Numbered from the stretch's first letter, positions 7,358 through 14,392 are shown. The stretch is DNA of 25,106 bases from Thermococcus sp. (GCA_026987155.1 JALSNG010000101.1:1-25106); one strand, 5' to 3'. Numbers and translations: made by a program. The notes: generated from the letters alone by a model not told the origin.

Positions 7358-8379
7358 CTGTTATCAAGGGGGACGGGATTGGACCCGAGGTTATTGACGC
7401 TGCCATCGAGGTGGTGAATGCAGTAACCGGAAGGATAAGTTTTGAATACTACGAGGGTGGCGTGGAGACATTTAAGAGGCACGGTGTGCCCGTACTGGAG
7501 GAAGACCTTGAGGAAATAAGGAAGAGTGACGCGGTTCTCTTCGGTGCCACCACGACTCCCTTCGATTTGCCAGGTTACAGGAGTTTAATCCTCACCCTCA
7601 GAAGGGAACTCGGCCTCTACGCCAACCTCAGGGTAATCCCCGACTTCAATGACGGAAGGGAAATCGTCATCGTCAGGGAGAACAGCGAGGGCCTTTACTC
7701 TGGGATAGGTTCGGTTGTCGAGGGCAGGGCGGTTGACGTCAGACTGATTACTCGCGAGGGCGCAGAGAGGATAGCCCGCTTTGCCGCCGGGGAGGCTCTT
7801 AGGAGGGGCACTTTCCTGACCTTCGTCCACAAGGCCAACGTCCTCATAGGCGACAGATTCTTCAGGAGGGTAGTCTTTGACGTGGCGGGGGAGTACGGTG
7901 TTGATGTCAAGGAGGCAATAGTGGACTCCTTTACAATAAAGCTCGTCAGAGACCCGTGGAGCCATGGAGTAATCCTCAGTGAGAACCTATTCGGTGACAT
8001 TCTCAGCGACCTTGCCACGGTTCACACCTCACTCGGCGTCGTTCCAAGCGGAAACTACGGCGAAGATATAGCCCTCTTTGAACCCGTCCACGGTTCCGCC
8101 CCGGATATAGCGGGTAGGGGTATAGCCAATCCGATAGGTGCAATACTGAGTGCCTCAATGATGCTCGACTACCTTGGTCTCGATGGTTCTCCCGTTAGGG
8201 AGGCAACGAGGAGGTACGTCCTGAGAGGAAACCTGACTCCCGACATGGGGGGAACTGCCACCACGGGTGAAGTAACGCGCGGCATCATCTCGGAGTTGAT
8301 TGGGGCAATTGAAGAGGAGCTGTGGGTGGAGGAAATAAGGGTGGGCCGAATTCCTACGGATATAAGTCGTGTGGGTTAA
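7345..8379 (+). CDS. lysB: Homoisocitrate dehydrogenase (isocitrate/isopropylmalate dehydrogenase family)
   Basis: A 344-residue NAD(P)-dependent beta-decarboxylating dehydrogenase that makes 2-oxoadipate from homoisocitrate. Seen: VIKGDGIGPEV at the N-terminus, the substrate loop LILTLRRELGLYANLR, VRENSEGLYSGI, the metal-binding VILSENLFGDILSDLA, and the NAD-binding EPVHGSAPDIAGRGIANP block. The relative is well studied in Thermococcales, where it can act on both homoisocitrate and isocitrate. The GTG start at 7345 begins the family's N-terminal strand exactly (MYRVAVIKGDGIG) and has GGAGGGGA before it. It overlaps lysU by 13 bases. Its stop is followed by a 97-base gap with a new promoter. 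Confidence 0.9.
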   Translation: MYRVAVIKGDGIGPEVIDAAIEVVNAVTGRISFEYYEGGVETFKRHGVPVLEEDLEEIRKSDAVLFGATTTPFDLPGYRSLILTLRRELGLYANLRVIPDFNDGREIVIVRENSEGLYSGIGSVVEGRAVDVRLITREGAERIARFAAGEALRRGTFLTFVHKANVLIGDRFFRRVVFDVAGEYGVDVKEAIVDSFTIKLVRDPWSHGVILSENLFGDILSDLATVHTSLGVVPSGNYGEDIALFEPVHGSAPDIAGRGIANPIGAILSASMMLDYLGLDGSPVREATRRYVLRGNLTPDMGGTATTGEVTRGIISELIGAIEEELWVEEIRVGRIPTDISRVG

Positions 8380-8424
8380 GTTGCATTCGAAACAAAAAGT
8401 TGCTTTCGGGCTTTATTCATTACA

Positions 8425-8438
8425 AAAGCGATTTAAAC
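8425..8438 (+). promoter_or_regulatory. Internal promoter before lysW
   Basis: AAAAGCGATTTAAA resembles a BRE plus TATA box. Transcription would start about 8458-8463, between the possible ATG at 8453 and the ATG at 8477, supporting the latter as the lysW start and making lysWXYZJK a separate unit. Confidence 0.55.
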
Positions 8439-8476
8439 TGCCTGCATGCGGAATGGAAAAGGCGGAGGTGGTCGAT

Positions 8477-8638
8477 ATGGTTGAATGTCCTGTCTGCGGT
8501 TCGGAGATCGATATCGGCGATGTTGAGCTCCACCAGGTGGTTGAATGCCCTGTGTGTGGGGCCGAACTTGAGGTCGTGAGCCTGAACCCCATCGTCCTTG
8601 AGGAACTCCCCGAGGTCGAGGAGGACTGGGGGGAGTGA
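8477..8638 (+). CDS. lysW: LysW amino-group carrier protein
   Basis: A 53-residue acidic carrier. LysX attaches 2-aminoadipate (or glutamate) to the gamma-carboxyl of its C-terminal Glu, and LysY, LysZ and LysJ act on the protein-bound intermediate. Seen: a zinc ribbon with Cys4, Cys7, Cys24 and Cys27 in two near-identical VECPVCG blocks, and the diagnostic C-terminus EDWGE. ATG 8477 is preceded by GGAGGTGGTCGAT; an in-frame ATG at 8453 would add eight residues but lacks a site and probably lies before the transcript start. It begins the second half of the lysine cluster. Confidence 0.96.
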   Translation: MVECPVCGSEIDIGDVELHQVVECPVCGAELEVVSLNPIVLEELPEVEEDWGE

Positions 8639-8662
8639 CCTTTCACTTTTTTGGTGAGGGAA

Positions 8663-9484
8663 ATGAGGATAGGCATAACCTACACTATACTGAGAAGAGA
8701 GGAGCTGGAAATAAAAGAAAGGGCCGGTGACTTTGGGGAAGTTTTCATGCTCCACGAGGATGACATGGTCTTTCCATCCAACCTCGACCTCGACGTTGTC
8801 ATAATAAGGAACGTTGGACACTTCAAGGCCCTTTACCTCGCGAGACTCTTTGAGAGTGAGGGGATCCCTGTAGTCAATCCATTTACCGTGATGCTTGAAG
8901 CCGGAGATAAACTCCTGGCTACCTTAAGGCTCAAAGATAGGGTTCCCGTGCCCGATTGGAGGGCGGGAGTTAGCGAAAAAGCCTCTGAGAAAGCGGTCGA
9001 GGAACTCGGTTATCCGGTTGTGTTAAAGCCTGTGTTTGGTAGTTGGGGGCGTTTACTGGCCAAGGTTAATGACAGGGACGCGTTGGAAGCTGTTCTTGAA
9101 CACAGAAAATGGCTTAGGAATCCCCTCTATGGGATACACTACGTTCAGAAGTTCGTTGAGAAACCGGGAAGAGATATCAGGAGCTATGTGATAGGGGGCG
9201 AGTTCGTCACGGCAATATACCGCTACTCGGAGCACTGGATAACTAACACCGCCCGAGGAGGAAAGGCAGAACCCTGTTATGATGAAGAAGTGAGGGAACT
9301 CTCCTTGAGGGCGTGGGAAGCTTTTGGGGAGGGTGCTTTAGCTATTGACATTTTTGAGGGCAGTGAAGGACTCCTCGTTAACGAAGTCAACCCCAACATG
9401 GAGTTTAAGAACGCTGCGAGGGTTACGGGCGTAGACATAGCAAAGAAACTCGTAGAGTACGCCCTGGAGGTGGCTAAGGCATGA
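8663..9484 (+). CDS. lysX: LysW-2-aminoadipate ligase (RimK-type ATP-grasp)
   Basis: A 273-residue ATP-grasp ligase that joins 2-aminoadipate to the C-terminal Glu of LysW. Seen: an N-terminal MRIGITYTILRREE strand, GYPVVLKPVFGSWGRLLAKV (ATP-binding lysine and glycine loop), KFVEKPGRDIRSYVIG, and VNEVNPNMEFKNAARVTGVD, the Mg-binding Glu/Asn end of the ATP-grasp fold. In Thermococcus kodakarensis the single LysX accepts both aminoadipate and glutamate, so this one probably serves lysine and ornithine. ATG 8663 has GGTGAGGGAA directly before it; a TTG at 8651 is in frame but has no site. The last four bases overlap lysY. Confidence 0.92.
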   Translation: MRIGITYTILRREELEIKERAGDFGEVFMLHEDDMVFPSNLDLDVVIIRNVGHFKALYLARLFESEGIPVVNPFTVMLEAGDKLLATLRLKDRVPVPDWRAGVSEKASEKAVEELGYPVVLKPVFGSWGRLLAKVNDRDALEAVLEHRKWLRNPLYGIHYVQKFVEKPGRDIRSYVIGGEFVTAIYRYSEHWITNTARGGKAEPCYDEEVRELSLRAWEAFGEGALAIDIFEGSEGLLVNEVNPNMEFKNAARVTGVDIAKKLVEYALEVAKA

Positions 9485-10473
9485 TAAAGGCGGCGGTTGT
9501 TGGCGGGAGCGGGTACATAGGCGGAGAGCTGATAAGGCTCCTTGCCATGCATCCTGAGGTTGAGATAACGGCAGTAACCTCAAGGCGCTTTGCAGGAAAG
9601 AAGGTCCATAAAGTACACCCCAATCTCAGGGGACTTGACTTACGCTTTAGAAGCGATTATGAGTTTGACGCTGATGTAGTTTTCCTGGCGGTGCCCCATG
9701 GTACGTCCATGAAGATAGTGGAGCAGTTCCTTGGGAGCTCAAAGATAATCGACATGAGTGCCGATTTTAGGCTGAGGAGCGACTTGTACAGGGAGTACTA
9801 CGGCGAGCACCTCCGGCCAGAACTCATCGAGGAGTTCGTCTACGGTCTCCCGGAGCTTCACAGGGAGGAGATAAAAAAAGCGGAACTCGTGGCAAACCCT
9901 GGATGCAACGCCACCGCCACAATACTCGCCCTTTACCCATTCAGAGACGTCACTGAGGAGGCGATAGTTGATCTGAAGGTCAGCTCCTCTGCCGGGGGAA
10001 GGAGGGAAAACGTCGCGAGCATACATCCCGAGAGGAGTCACGTGGTTAGGGTCTACAAACCCTTCCATCACAGGCACGAGGGTGAGGTAATACAGGAGAC
10101 GGGCGTCAGGGCAATGTTTACAGTTCACTCCGTTGACATCGTCAGGGGAATACTCTCTACCGTTTATTTCCCCTTTGAGGGTTCTCTAAGGGAACTGCTT
10201 AAGAGGCTGCTCGTTTACAGGGATGAGCCGTTCATACGTCTTGTGACCGACAAAGGCGGACTTCAACGCTTCCCCGATCCTAAGTACGTCCTCGGTAGCA
10301 ACTTCGTGGACATAGGCTTTGCCTACGATAAAGAAAACTCAAGGGCGATAGTCCTATCGGCCATAGACAACCTGATAAAGGGGGGCTCCGGCCAGGCGAT
10401 TCAGAACATGAACCTCATGTTTGGCCTTGATGAGAGAACTGGGCTTGACTACTATCCGCTCTACCCTGTGTGA
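9481..10473 (+). CDS. lysY: LysW-aminoadipyl (glutamyl) phosphate reductase
   Basis: A 330-residue NADPH-dependent reductase of the ArgC family, turning the LysW-bound acyl phosphate into the semialdehyde. Seen: the nucleotide-binding VVGGSGYIGGELIRLL start, SADFRLR, the catalytic cysteine in VANPGCNATA (Cys142), and SSAGGRR / FKPFHHRHEGE-like blocks before the conserved histidine region. The ATG overlaps the lysX stop (ATGA). It is followed by an 10-base gap and lysZ. Confidence 0.93.
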   Translation: MIKAAVVGGSGYIGGELIRLLAMHPEVEITAVTSRRFAGKKVHKVHPNLRGLDLRFRSDYEFDADVVFLAVPHGTSMKIVEQFLGSSKIIDMSADFRLRSDLYREYYGEHLRPELIEEFVYGLPELHREEIKKAELVANPGCNATATILALYPFRDVTEEAIVDLKVSSSAGGRRENVASIHPERSHVVRVYKPFHHRHEGEVIQETGVRAMFTVHSVDIVRGILSTVYFPFEGSLRELLKRLLVYRDEPFIRLVTDKGGLQRFPDPKYVLGSNFVDIGFAYDKENSRAIVLSAIDNLIKGGSGQAIQNMNLMFGLDERTGLDYYPLYPV

Positions 10474-10483
10474 GGTGATTGCT

Positions 10484-11233
10484 ATGAGGGTTGTCAAAAT
10501 CGGCGGCTCCACGCTCTTTCGACTCGAGGAGCTCTGGAGGAGTGATGGGCTTAGCGAGGTTCTTCGGAAGGCAGTGGTGGTTCACGGCGGTTCGAGGCAC
10601 GTTGATGAGCTCTCCAAGAGGCTCGGAGTTAGGGTGGAGAGGCTCACAAGTCCTTCGGGGGTGACTTTCAGGCGGACCACGCGGGAAGTCCTCGACGTCT
10701 ACGTTGCCGCCATGATGAAGGCCAACCGAGACCTCGTTTCCTTCCTCCAGGCTCAGGGAATAAAGGCAGTGGGATTAAGCGGTCTTGACAATGAGCTCAT
10801 AGTTGGGAGGAGGAAACGCCTCGTAAAAGCCCTCGTCGGGGACAGGGTAATAGCCATACGGGATGACTACTCGGGGACGATAGAGCGCGTCAACGTCGGT
10901 GCTCTGAGGAGTTTCATGCGGTTGGGAATTCCGGTTGTGGCTTCCATAGCCTACGATCCTATGGAAAACGTTCCCCTCAACGTTGACGGTGATAAGGTGG
11001 CCCTTCACATGGCACTTTCATTGAATGCAAGGGAGCTCCGCTTTGTCTCCGACTCTGCGTTTTTGGCCAACGGCGAGGTCGTGAGGAGGCTTCCCCTTGA
11101 GGATTTTGAGGAGTTCCTTCCCCACGCGAGGGGGGGCATGAGAAAGAAACTGCTGATGGCCAAGAAGGCCGTTGAAAGCGGTATAGACAAGGTTGTCATC
11201 CAGGGGCTGAACGGCAGGACGGTGATAGCGTGA
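10484..11233 (+). CDS. lysZ: LysW-aminoadipate (glutamate) kinase
   Basis: A 249-residue amino acid kinase of the ArgB family that phosphorylates the side-chain carboxyl of LysW-bound aminoadipate. Seen: MRVVKIGGSTLFRL (phosphate-binding GGS), VVVHGGSRHVDEL, GLSGLDNELIVGRRK, PLNVDGDKVALHMAL, and the C-terminal GGMRKKLLMAKKAVESG, all ArgB/LysZ landmarks. ATG 10484 follows GAGGTGAT at good distance; an open frame extends further up into lysY but has no site. The end overlaps the region where lysJ starts. Confidence 0.93.
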   Translation: MRVVKIGGSTLFRLEELWRSDGLSEVLRKAVVVHGGSRHVDELSKRLGVRVERLTSPSGVTFRRTTREVLDVYVAAMMKANRDLVSFLQAQGIKAVGLSGLDNELIVGRRKRLVKALVGDRVIAIRDDYSGTIERVNVGALRSFMRLGIPVVASIAYDPMENVPLNVDGDKVALHMALSLNARELRFVSDSAFLANGEVVRRLPLEDFEEFLPHARGGMRKKLLMAKKAVESGIDKVVIQGLNGRTVIA

Positions 11234-11238
11234 GGGAA

Positions 11239-12327
11239 ATGCCCCTCTACAGGAAGAGGCTGAGGCTCGTTCGGGGTGAGGGCATCTACGTTTGGGACAG
11301 TGAGGGAAATCGTTACCTCGACCTGATAGCGGGGATAGGGGTCAACGTCCTCGGTCATTCCCACCCCGAGTGGGTCTTGGAGATGGGCAAGCAGATGGAG
11401 AAACTCGTTACCGCCGGCCCAATGTTTGATCACGATGAGAAGTACGAGATGCTTGAGGAGCTCTCCCACTGGGTTGATTACGAGTACGTCTACATGGGGA
11501 ACTCCGGTACGGAGGCAGTTGAAGCTGCGATAAAGTTCGCCAGGCTCGTCACGGGCAGGGAGGAGATAGTTGCGATGAGGAACGCCTTCCACGGTAGGAC
11601 CCTTGGCTCTCTGAGCGCAACCTGGAAGCCCAAGTACAGGGACGGCTTCGGACCCCTCCTGCCGGGTTTTAAGCACGTCCCCTTCAACGATTCCGAGGCG
11701 GTAAAGGATGCGGTAAGCGAAAAGACTGCCGCGGTTATATTCGAACCGATACAGGGTGAGGGTGGCGTGGTTCCCGCCAAGGACGAGTTCGTGAAAACAC
11801 TGAGGGACGTTACAGAGGACAAAGGGGCGTTACTAATAGCGGACGAGGTTCAAAGCGGGTTGAGGACGGGTAGCTTCCTCGCCGTTGAGCACTACGGTGT
11901 AAGGCCAGACATCGTGACTATGGGCAAGGGCGTCGGTAACGGCTTTCCTGTGAGCCTTACCCTCACGGACTTGGAGGTACCCCGTGGCAAACACGGCTCA
12001 ACCTTTGGGGGAAACCCCTTAGCCTGCAGGGCAGTCGCAACGACTCTCAGGATACTCCGCAGGGAGCGGCTCGTTGAAAAAGCCGGGAGGAAGTTCGTGA
12101 ACTTCTCAGGGGAGCACGTGGTTAAGACGAGGGGGAGGGGCCTCATGATGGGGATAGTGATGAAGAGGCCCGCCGGGAACTACGTCAGAGCCCTTCAGGA
12201 GAAGGGTATACTCGTGAACACAGCTGGAACGAGGGTGATACGCCTTTTGCCGCCCCTTGTAATAGAAGAGGGCAAGCTGCTCGAGGTCAGGGAGGAGGTG
12301 GAGGGTGTGCTAAATGATTACCTCTGA
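11239..12327 (+). CDS. lysJ: LysW-aminoadipate semialdehyde aminotransferase
   Basis: A 362-residue class III (ArgD-type) aminotransferase that converts LysW-bound aminoadipate semialdehyde to LysW-lysine, with glutamate as donor. Seen: LYRKRLRLVRGEGIYVWD, GNSGTEAVEAAIKFAR, FHGRTLGSLSAT, IADEVQSGLRTG, and the PLP lysine in TMGKG (Lys230). ATG 11239 is preferred because GTGAGGGAA precedes it, the same arrangement as before lysX; an in-frame GTG at 11230 would overlap the lysZ stop by four bases and is a fair alternative. The 3' end overlaps lysK by 14 bases. Confidence 0.93.
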   Translation: MPLYRKRLRLVRGEGIYVWDSEGNRYLDLIAGIGVNVLGHSHPEWVLEMGKQMEKLVTAGPMFDHDEKYEMLEELSHWVDYEYVYMGNSGTEAVEAAIKFARLVTGREEIVAMRNAFHGRTLGSLSATWKPKYRDGFGPLLPGFKHVPFNDSEAVKDAVSEKTAAVIFEPIQGEGGVVPAKDEFVKTLRDVTEDKGALLIADEVQSGLRTGSFLAVEHYGVRPDIVTMGKGVGNGFPVSLTLTDLEVPRGKHGSTFGGNPLACRAVATTLRILRRERLVEKAGRKFVNFSGEHVVKTRGRGLMMGIVMKRPAGNYVRALQEKGILVNTAGTRVIRLLPPLVIEEGKLLEVREEVEGVLNDYL

Positions 12328-13339
12328 AGAAAAGATTGAGTTTCTGAAGGAGCTCGTTGAAATATACTCTCCGAGTGGAAGGGAAGCGGAAATTTCCCGT
12401 TTCATAGTTGAGTCCTTTGAGAGCTTTGGGGTTGAGGCGTACATTGACGATGTTGGCAATGCTATAGCGGTTAAGAATGGAAAGGGCCCCTTGGTTCTCC
12501 TTGCTGGGCACATGGACACCGTCTCAGGGGTGATTCCCGTTAGAATCGAGGACAATCAGCTGTGGGGAAGGGGTAGCGTGGACGCCAAAGGGCCCTTGGC
12601 CACGTTCTTCTTCGCGACCGTTGAGGGGAACGCCAACGTAATCTTTGCTGGCCTCGTTGACGAAGAGCGCTTCTCCAAGGGGGCCAGGAACCTTGAGGTT
12701 CCAAAGCCCGACTACATCGTGATTGGGGAGCCGAGTGGTGTCAGTGGCGTGACAGTTGGCTACAAGGGGAGCCTGACCATCCGTTTTACGGAGAGCGTCC
12801 CAAAGGTTCACGGGAGCCTCGGCGTTGATGCGGCTGATTCCCTCATAAACCGCTGGCTTGAGATTAAATCGCGCTTTTCAGAGGGATTCAACTCCCTGAA
12901 CGGTAGGATAGTCGAGTTTCATGCCTACGAGAGGGATTTTGACTTCTACGCGGAGATGCTTTTGAACATCAGAACGCCCCCGGGTTACGAACCTGACATC
13001 GGGGGGGAGATAATCGACTTCGTTCCGGCGTACGAGGTGAGCAGGAGAAGCGAGCTCGTTAGGGCCTTTGTGAGGGCGATACGAGGAAGAAACCTGCGGC
13101 CCAAACTCAAGAAAAAGAGCGGAACTGCTGACATGAACATCCTTGCTCCGCGGTTCGGCGTCGATTCGGTCGCCTACGGTCCGGGAGATTCGAGGCTCGA
13201 CCACACCCCCCACGAGCACATTGACCTGGGGGAGTACCTCCTCGCGATAGAGGTTCTAAAGGGTGCCCTCGATGAACTTCGCTCGGTGAGAGAATTGAAG
13301 GGGGTTTCGAAATCGGGTGTGGAGGCTCTCTCAAGGTGA
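12314..13339 (+). CDS. lysK: LysW-lysine/ornithine hydrolase (M20-type)
   Basis: A 341-residue M20-family metallopeptidase-like hydrolase that releases lysine (or ornithine) from LysW, the last step. Seen: YSPSGREAEIS near the start, the metal-binding GHMDTVSG (His66, Asp68), GLVDEERFSKGARNL with the Glu-Glu catalytic pair, IGEPSGVSGVTVGYKG, and TADMNILAPRFGV in the second half. The C-terminal tail of about 20 residues (from ELRSVREL on) is beyond the usual last helix and is likely unstructured. The start is buried in the end of lysJ, preceded by GAGGTGGAGGGTG. The stop codon lies inside a perfect hairpin shared with proC. Confidence 0.92.
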   Translation: MITSEEKIEFLKELVEIYSPSGREAEISRFIVESFESFGVEAYIDDVGNAIAVKNGKGPLVLLAGHMDTVSGVIPVRIEDNQLWGRGSVDAKGPLATFFFATVEGNANVIFAGLVDEERFSKGARNLEVPKPDYIVIGEPSGVSGVTVGYKGSLTIRFTESVPKVHGSLGVDAADSLINRWLEIKSRFSEGFNSLNGRIVEFHAYERDFDFYAEMLLNIRTPPGYEPDIGGEIIDFVPAYEVSRRSELVRAFVRAIRGRNLRPKLKKKSGTADMNILAPRFGVDSVAYGPGDSRLDHTPHEHIDLGEYLLAIEVLKGALDELRSVRELKGVSKSGVEALSR

Positions 13340-13346
13340 GAGCCTC
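13322..13346. terminator. Perfect 9-base-pair hairpin holding both stop codons of lysK and proC
   Basis: GAGGCTCTC-TCAAGGT-GAGAGCCTC is an exact 9-base inverted repeat with a 7-base loop. The loop and stem edge contain the TCA (stop of proC on the minus strand, 13331-13333) and the TGA of lysK (13337-13339). The symmetric position suggests a two-way terminator or an RNA 3' end stabiliser. No T-run of more than five follows closely (one at 13367-13371 on the plus strand). Confidence 0.55.
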
Positions 13347-14119
13347 GTCGACAGTATCTTTGACTTTTTAGTTGAGGCATCTATGGCCTTCATTACCGTT
13401 GTCCGTATTCTGCCCTCTTCGAGTTCGAATATTCCGTCTATGGTCGTCCCGCCCGGCGTTATCACCATGTCCCTTATCTCTGCAGGATGTTCCTCCGTTT
13501 CCATCAAAAGCTTTGCCGTCCCAAGGAGTGTTTGTAAGGCGGCTCTTCTCGCTATTTCCCTTGGAAGACCAACTTTGAGCCCGCCGTACACCATGGATTC
13601 GAGAAACACGGAGACGTACGCTGGACCAGAACCGCTTAGCCCGGTTATCGCGTCCATGTGTTCCTCATCGATGCGGAGGCATTTTCCAAAGGTGGAGAAC
13701 AGCCCTTCCACGAGTTTTATCTCTTCCCCATCAAGCCCCTCGGCCGCGTAGGCGGTGAAGGATTCTTTGACGAGTATGGCAATGTTCGGCATGGCCCGTA
13801 CTATCTTTGCCGTAGGTGCTTTCCGTCGTAGGAGGGCTATCGGAATTCCTGCCGCGAGGGAGATTAGGATTTTGTTCTCGATTGTCCCAGATATTTCGTC
13901 GAGAACTTTTCCGACTTTGTTTGGTTTGACGGCGAGAAATACAACTTCCGCCCGTTTTGCTGCTTCAACGTTGCTCCTCTCGAGTTTTACGCCGTATTCC
14001 ATGAGCCATGTGGCCTTCTCTATGTTTCTTCTCGTTGCGGTTACCTCGTGTCCTGCTTCACTAAGGGCTTTGGCGACCGCCCCCCCAATCATTCCAGCGC
14101 CTATGACCGCTATCCTCAT
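13331..14119 (-). CDS. proC: Pyrroline-5-carboxylate reductase
   Basis: A 262-residue enzyme reducing pyrroline-5-carboxylate to proline with NAD(P)H. Seen: MRIAVIGAGMIGGAVAKAL dinucleotide fold at the start, FLAVKPNKV, RAMPNIAILV, and the family signature region GLSGSGPAYVSVFLESM through ITPGGTTIDGI near the C-terminus. Start choice: ATG 14119 gives the family's normal N-terminus and has GGTGATGCA before it; an in-frame ATG at 14137 has its own GGTGATAGATAA and would add six residues. A TATA-like AAACGTTATC at about 14151-14160 on this strand favours the inner ATG. It diverges from the aro operon and converges on lysK. Confidence 0.94.
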   Translation of the reverse strand: MRIAVIGAGMIGGAVAKALSEAGHEVTATRRNIEKATWLMEYGVKLERSNVEAAKRAEVVFLAVKPNKVGKVLDEISGTIENKILISLAAGIPIALLRRKAPTAKIVRAMPNIAILVKESFTAYAAEGLDGEEIKLVEGLFSTFGKCLRIDEEHMDAITGLSGSGPAYVSVFLESMVYGGLKVGLPREIARRAALQTLLGTAKLLMETEEHPAEIRDMVITPGGTTIDGIFELEEGRIRTTVMKAIDASTKKSKILSTRLSP

Positions 14120-14130
14120 TGCATCACCGG

Positions 14131-14257
14131 TGTCCATTTATCTATCACCGGATAACGTTTTTGGACATTTGTTTGTCATATCGACAGAAAAGTGAAGAAT
14201 TTTAGGGTTCTTTTTGGACAAATTCCGGAGTTAGAGCCTTTTAAAGCAATATGGACA
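14131..14257. repeat. Cluster of four TGGACA/TGTCCA hexamers in the divergent proC-aro region
   Basis: TGTCCA at 14131-14136 and TGGACA at 14162-14167, 14215-14220 and 14252-14257; two of them are extended to TTTTTGGACA (14158-14167 and 14211-14220), 53 bases apart. The last one stands about 19 bases before the aro TATA box. Another TGTCCA (22648-22653) sits directly before the internal TATA-like box at aroQ. Random expectation for this hexamer in about 130 bases on both strands is well below one. Candidate operator; the protein is unknown. The intergenic region otherwise holds two promoters and a leader. Confidence 0.45.
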
Positions 14258-14270
14258 GCCCAGCCTGCCG

Positions 14271-14283
14271 AAGAATTTAAATA
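14271..14283 (+). promoter_or_regulatory. Promoter of the aromatic amino acid operon
   Basis: AAGAATTTAAATA is a good BRE/TATA element. Transcription should start at about 14302-14307, exactly where the GGTGAT repeats of the leader begin, so the message would have a leader of roughly 100 bases before ATG 14409. Confidence 0.65.
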
Positions 14284-14312
14284 GCCCTTTCTATCCCTCA
14301 CTTTCGGTGATC

Positions 14313-14383
14313 GGTGATGTCCCGCCAATTTACGAGGTCGTCAAACCAGGTGATGTCCCGCCAATGGGTGATGCCCCACCAAT
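14313..14383 (+). repeat. Three copies of GGTGATGTCCCGCCAAT in the aro leader
   Basis: Copies at 14313-14329 and 14349-14365 are identical; the third at 14367-14383 is GGTGATGCCCCACCAAT (two changes). Offsets are 36 and 18 bases, all multiples of three, so the copies share one reading frame. A fourth, GGTGATGCAACGCCAAT, is at 22692-22708 before the chorismate mutase domain. In both places a further GGTGAT stands just before the first copy, and a TATA box lies about 25 bases upstream. Confidence 0.85.
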
Positions 14384-14388
14384 ATTGA
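14317..14388 (+). CDS. Candidate aro leader peptide with Phe, Trp and Tyr repeats
   Basis: A 23-codon open frame starting at ATG 14317, four bases after the Shine-Dalgarno GGTGATC (14306-14312), which is an exact match to the archaeal 16S 3' end complement. Its peptide is built of three related blocks: MSRQF, then (after a spacer TRSSNQ) VMSRQW, then VMPHQY, followed by TGA. Each block thus ends in a different aromatic residue, using codons TTT (14329-14331), TGG (14365-14367) and TAT (14383-14385). The stop overlaps an ATG at 14388 (TGATG) in frame with the downstream winged-helix gene, which would couple their translation. Too short for protein-level evidence; called on the codon pattern, ribosome site and position. 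The alternative is that the repeats are DNA operators. Confidence 0.5.
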   Translation: MSRQFTRSSNQVMSRQWVMPHQY

Positions 14389-14392
14389 TGGG

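Noticed and set aside
8389..8409. CGAAA...TTTCG inverted repeat after lysB as terminator or operator.
   Set aside because: Only five pairs with an 11-base loop and no T-run; not better than chance in this composition.
8369..8476. A 36-residue N-terminal extension of LysW.
   Set aside because: LysW proteins are about 54 residues; ATG 8477 has a strong ribosome site and the extension covers the promoter.
14306..14383. GGTGATG repeats as box C of a C/D guide RNA.
   Set aside because: Box C needs RTGATGA, but the base after GTGATG is T or C, and no matching CTGA D boxes are found at suitable distance.
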